From NCBI GenBank assembly GCA_905215555.1, contig CAJMQU010000087.1, forward strand, positions 1 to 7,715: DNA of 7,715 nt, written 5' to 3'. Under the pieces are notes generated by a model that saw nothing but the letters and a program-made list of their open reading frames with translations, searched no databases and was not told the origin of the DNA. Below are positions 5,372-7,715 of this stretch, piece after piece. The stretch's first letter is position 1, and every line of letters begins with the position of its first letter. The stretch comes from an uncultured bacterium (lineage in GTDB: Bacteria > Bacteroidota > Bacteroidia > Bacteroidales > Bacteroidaceae). The translations under genes were made by a program, and so were the position numbers.

Positions 5372-7609
5372 TTACATCCTTTCGTGGAAGCTGCGGCTGA
5401 TAACTTCCAGCTGATGTTCGCGGCTCAATTTCACAAAGTTCACAGCATAACCGGAAACGCGAATCGTGAGTTGCGGATATTTCTCAGGATGCTCCATGGC
5501 ATCTTCCAGCATTTCACGGTTCAGTACATTCACGTTCAGGTGGTGTGCACCTTTGGTGAAGTAGCCGTCCATCATCGTCACCAGATTTTCGACACGATCT
5601 TCCGCAGTCGGACCGAGGGATTTCGGAACAATGGAGAATGTGTTGCTGATGCCATCTTGCGAGTCACGGTAACGCAACTTCGCAACAGAGCTCAACGATG
5701 CAATCGCACCATTTTTGTCGCGTCCGTGCATCGGGTTGGCGCCCGGAGCAAAAGCTACACCTTTGGCACGTCCGTCGGGGGTGGCACCGGTCTTCTTACC
5801 ATACATCACATTAGAAGTGATGGTCAGCAATGAAAGGGTAGGGCGGGCATTCTTGTAAACAGGCAATTTTTTCAACTCTTCGCTGAAATAATATACCAGG
5901 TCCACACCGAGGTGGTCTACACGGTCGTCATTATTTCCAAAGCACGGGAATTCACCTTCAATGTCGAAACCTTCCGTCAGACCGATTTCGTTGCGGCGGG
6001 CTGTAACCTTTGCATTTTTGATGGCCGACAGTGAGTCGATGGCAATAGAAAGACCTGCCACACCATAAGCCAGATTTATGCGCGGGTTGGTGTCGACAAA
6101 CGCCATCTGTGCCTTTTCGTAATAATACTTATCGTGCATGTAGTGGATGATGTTCATGGCTTCGTTGTAGACACGGGCAATTTCCGTCAGCACCTTCTTA
6201 TAGTTTGCCATCACTTCTTCAAACTTCAACACGTCGCTCGTCAGCACGGGAATGCCTTTCACCATAACCGTACCGGTATTTTCGCAACGTCCGCCGTTGA
6301 TGGCAAGCAACAGGGCTTTTGCCAGGTTGGCACGTGCACCAAAGAACTGGATTTGTTTACCGATGGCTTGGTAAGATACGCAGCAAGCGATACCGTAATC
6401 ATCGCAGTTACGTACTTCGCGCATCAGGTTGTCGTTTTCGTATTGGATGGAACTGGTGTCCACCGATACTTTGGCGCAGAAGTCTTTGAACCCTTCCGGA
6501 AGTTCGGGACTCCACAATATCGTCAGGTTCGGTTCGGGAGAAGGGCCGAGGTTGTACAGTGTCTGCAGGAAGCGGAAAGAAGTTTTGGTGACTTTCACTC
6601 GTCCGTCGTTAAAGCGTCCGCCGATGGCTTCCGTCACCCAGGTCGGGTCGCCTGCAAAGATATCGTTGTACGATTGCATACGCAGGTGGCGTACCATACG
6701 AAGTTTGATAACGAACTGGTCAATCAGTTCCTGAGCAAACGTTTCGTTGATGTTTCCGTGTGCCAGGTCATACTCTATGAAGATATCGAGGAAAGAAGAA
6801 ACGTTACCCAGTGACATGGCGGCACCGTCTTGCTCTTTCACGGCAGCCAGATAAGCCATGTACACCCATTGCACGGCTTCCTGTGCGGAAGTAGCCGGTC
6901 GGCTAAGGTCGAGACCGTAGTATTCGCCCATTACTTTGATATCTTTCAGAGCTTTGATTTGCTCTGCCACTTCTTCGCGCAGGCGGATGCGGTCTTCTGT
7001 CATCGGACCGGTCAGGTTGTGCAAGTCTTCTTGTTTTGCTTCGATGAGGCGGTCGATGCCGTAGAGGGCCAGACGGCGGTAGTCACCGATGATGCGTCCG
7101 CGGGCATAGTTGTCGGGCAGTCCGGTGAGGAAGCCCAGTGAGCGGAATGAGCGGATTTCTTCGGTATATACATCGAACACACCGTCATTGTGCGTTTTGC
7201 GGTAGTGGGTAAAGATTTCTTTTACTTTATCATCTACTTCTACGCCATTTTCACGGCAAGCCTTCATCACTACATTGATGCCGCCAAAAGGTTTGATGGC
7301 ACGTTTCAGCAGTTCATCGGTCTGCAGACCGACGATAAGTTCGTTCTCCTTATCTATATAACCGGCTTGGTGTGAAATGATGGTAGATACGGTATGGGGG
7401 TCGAGAGAGCGGACGCCATTGTTGGCTCTTTCTTCTTCGAGTGCTTTCAGGCAAAGTTCCCAGATTTTTTTTGTACGTTCGGTAGGCCCTTGTAGGAAGG
7501 ATGCGTCTCCAGTGTAAGGCGCGATGTTTTTACTAACGAAATCGCTGACATTGATTTCTTTGCTCCAAAGCCCGTCAATAAAGGTTTTGTTCAATTCCAT
7601 AATATTCAT
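5372..7609 (-). CDS. pflB: Formate C-acetyltransferase (pyruvate formate-lyase)
   Basis: A 745-residue cytoplasmic glycyl radical enzyme that converts pyruvate and coenzyme A to acetyl-CoA and formate. The PFL domain covers about 10-615 and the glycine radical domain the remainder. Key residues are in place: the catalytic pair Cys409-Cys410 in DYGIACCVSYQAIGKQ, and the radical glycine Gly720 in IRVSGYAVNFVKLS, 26 residues from the C-terminus. PSPEPNLTILWS at 357-368, NVMYGKKTGATPDGRAKG at 600-617 and AFAPGANPMHGRD at 619-631 are also typical of true PFL and argue against a diol dehydratase or other paralog. Length is close to the 760 residues of E. coli PflB. It is followed by pflA, which activates it. 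The ATG at 7609 is used; ATG 7600, three codons later, is equally plausible. A -7 box lies about 40 bases upstream. The sequence is intact. Confidence 0.98.
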   Translation of the reverse strand: MNIMELNKTFIDGLWSKEINVSDFVSKNIAPYTGDASFLQGPTERTKKIWELCLKALEEERANNGVRSLDPHTVSTIISHQAGYIDKENELIVGLQTDELLKRAIKPFGGINVVMKACRENGVEVDDKVKEIFTHYRKTHNDGVFDVYTEEIRSFRSLGFLTGLPDNYARGRIIGDYRRLALYGIDRLIEAKQEDLHNLTGPMTEDRIRLREEVAEQIKALKDIKVMGEYYGLDLSRPATSAQEAVQWVYMAYLAAVKEQDGAAMSLGNVSSFLDIFIEYDLAHGNINETFAQELIDQFVIKLRMVRHLRMQSYNDIFAGDPTWVTEAIGGRFNDGRVKVTKTSFRFLQTLYNLGPSPEPNLTILWSPELPEGFKDFCAKVSVDTSSIQYENDNLMREVRNCDDYGIACCVSYQAIGKQIQFFGARANLAKALLLAINGGRCENTGTVMVKGIPVLTSDVLKFEEVMANYKKVLTEIARVYNEAMNIIHYMHDKYYYEKAQMAFVDTNPRINLAYGVAGLSIAIDSLSAIKNAKVTARRNEIGLTEGFDIEGEFPCFGNNDDRVDHLGVDLVYYFSEELKKLPVYKNARPTLSLLTITSNVMYGKKTGATPDGRAKGVAFAPGANPMHGRDKNGAIASLSSVAKLRYRDSQDGISNTFSIVPKSLGPTAEDRVENLVTMMDGYFTKGAHHLNVNVLNREMLEDAMEHPEKYPQLTIRVSGYAVNFVKLSREHQLEVISRSFHERM

Positions 7610-7649
7610 TTTGTTAGTGGGTAAATGTAATGTTATCCTTTTGGGGCTG

Positions 7650-7657
7650 CAAAATTA
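7650..7657 (-). promoter_or_regulatory. Candidate promoter -7 box of pflB
   Basis: Read on the minus strand this is TAATTTTG, a perfect match to TAnnTTTG. Transcription would start near 7643, leaving a leader of about 35 bases. The only candidate -33 box, TTCG at 7681-7684, is 23 bases away and poor, so an activator may be needed or the box may be a chance match in AT-rich sequence. Confidence 0.5.
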
Positions 7658-7715
7658 CGGAAAATCTCTGGAATATCCGCCGAATTGCAGCAGATTAACG
7701 CAACAGGATTTAATA

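Noticed and set aside
5285..5833. A 182-codon open frame on the plus strand across the palindrome and the pflB 3' end
   Set aside because: It begins inside the repeat element and runs antisense to pflB. There is no promoter box and no recognisable protein.
6134..6814. A 226-codon open frame on the plus strand inside pflB
   Set aside because: It is antisense to a clearly real pflB with all catalytic residues. Its translation shows no domain, and open antisense frames are common opposite biased codons.

Overview
The window reads as chromosome of a Bacteroides-type gut anaerobe (order Bacteroidales). The signs are promoters of the Bacteroidetes form (-7 box TAnnTTTG or TAnnTTCG, -33 box TTTG), a NigD-like lipoprotein with an acidic stretch after the lipobox cysteine, a sigma factor paired with an anti-sigma-like/outer-membrane-barrel protein, and the anaerobic pyruvate formate-lyase pair. 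All main reading frames look intact. The species cannot be named from the sequence alone.

Layout, left to right. Positions 1-103 hold the 3' end of a tRNA-Ser-like sequence with a ruined T arm, followed by a tRNA-type terminator hairpin. This looks like the far attachment end of an integrated element lying outside the window to the left. Next, on the minus strand, is a winged-helix protein of the AlkZ/YcaQ DNA glycosylase superfamily (136-1197). A tRNA-Ser(GGA) gene with its own promoter and terminator follows (1352-1539). An intergenic stretch with an 11-C run leads to a NigD-like lipoprotein gene on the minus strand (1690-2391). Divergent from it is a two-gene operon on the plus strand: an ECF-like sigma factor (2570-3118) and, 12 bases later, a protein that joins a cytoplasmic N-terminus and one inner-membrane helix to a C-terminal beta-barrel-like domain (3131-4426). 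A long inverted repeat (4432-4510) fills the convergent gap. The right part is a minus-strand pflB-pflA unit: pyruvate formate-lyase (5372-7609), then its radical-SAM activating enzyme (4518-5243), with a palindromic REP/MITE-like element between them (5276-5359).

How they fit together. PflA installs the glycyl radical on PflB, which then splits pyruvate into acetyl-CoA and formate during fermentation. The sigma factor and its partner probably form an envelope-linked regulatory module, but the signal and target genes cannot be read from this window. The AlkZ-like gene and the tRNA-Ser gene have no evident functional tie to their neighbours.

Most of the window is ordinary core chromosome, and I see no convincing new multi-gene system. 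The points most worth checking are the tRNA-Ser fragment at the left edge, the barrel protein that appears to combine inner- and outer-membrane segments, and the two folded intergenic repeats.
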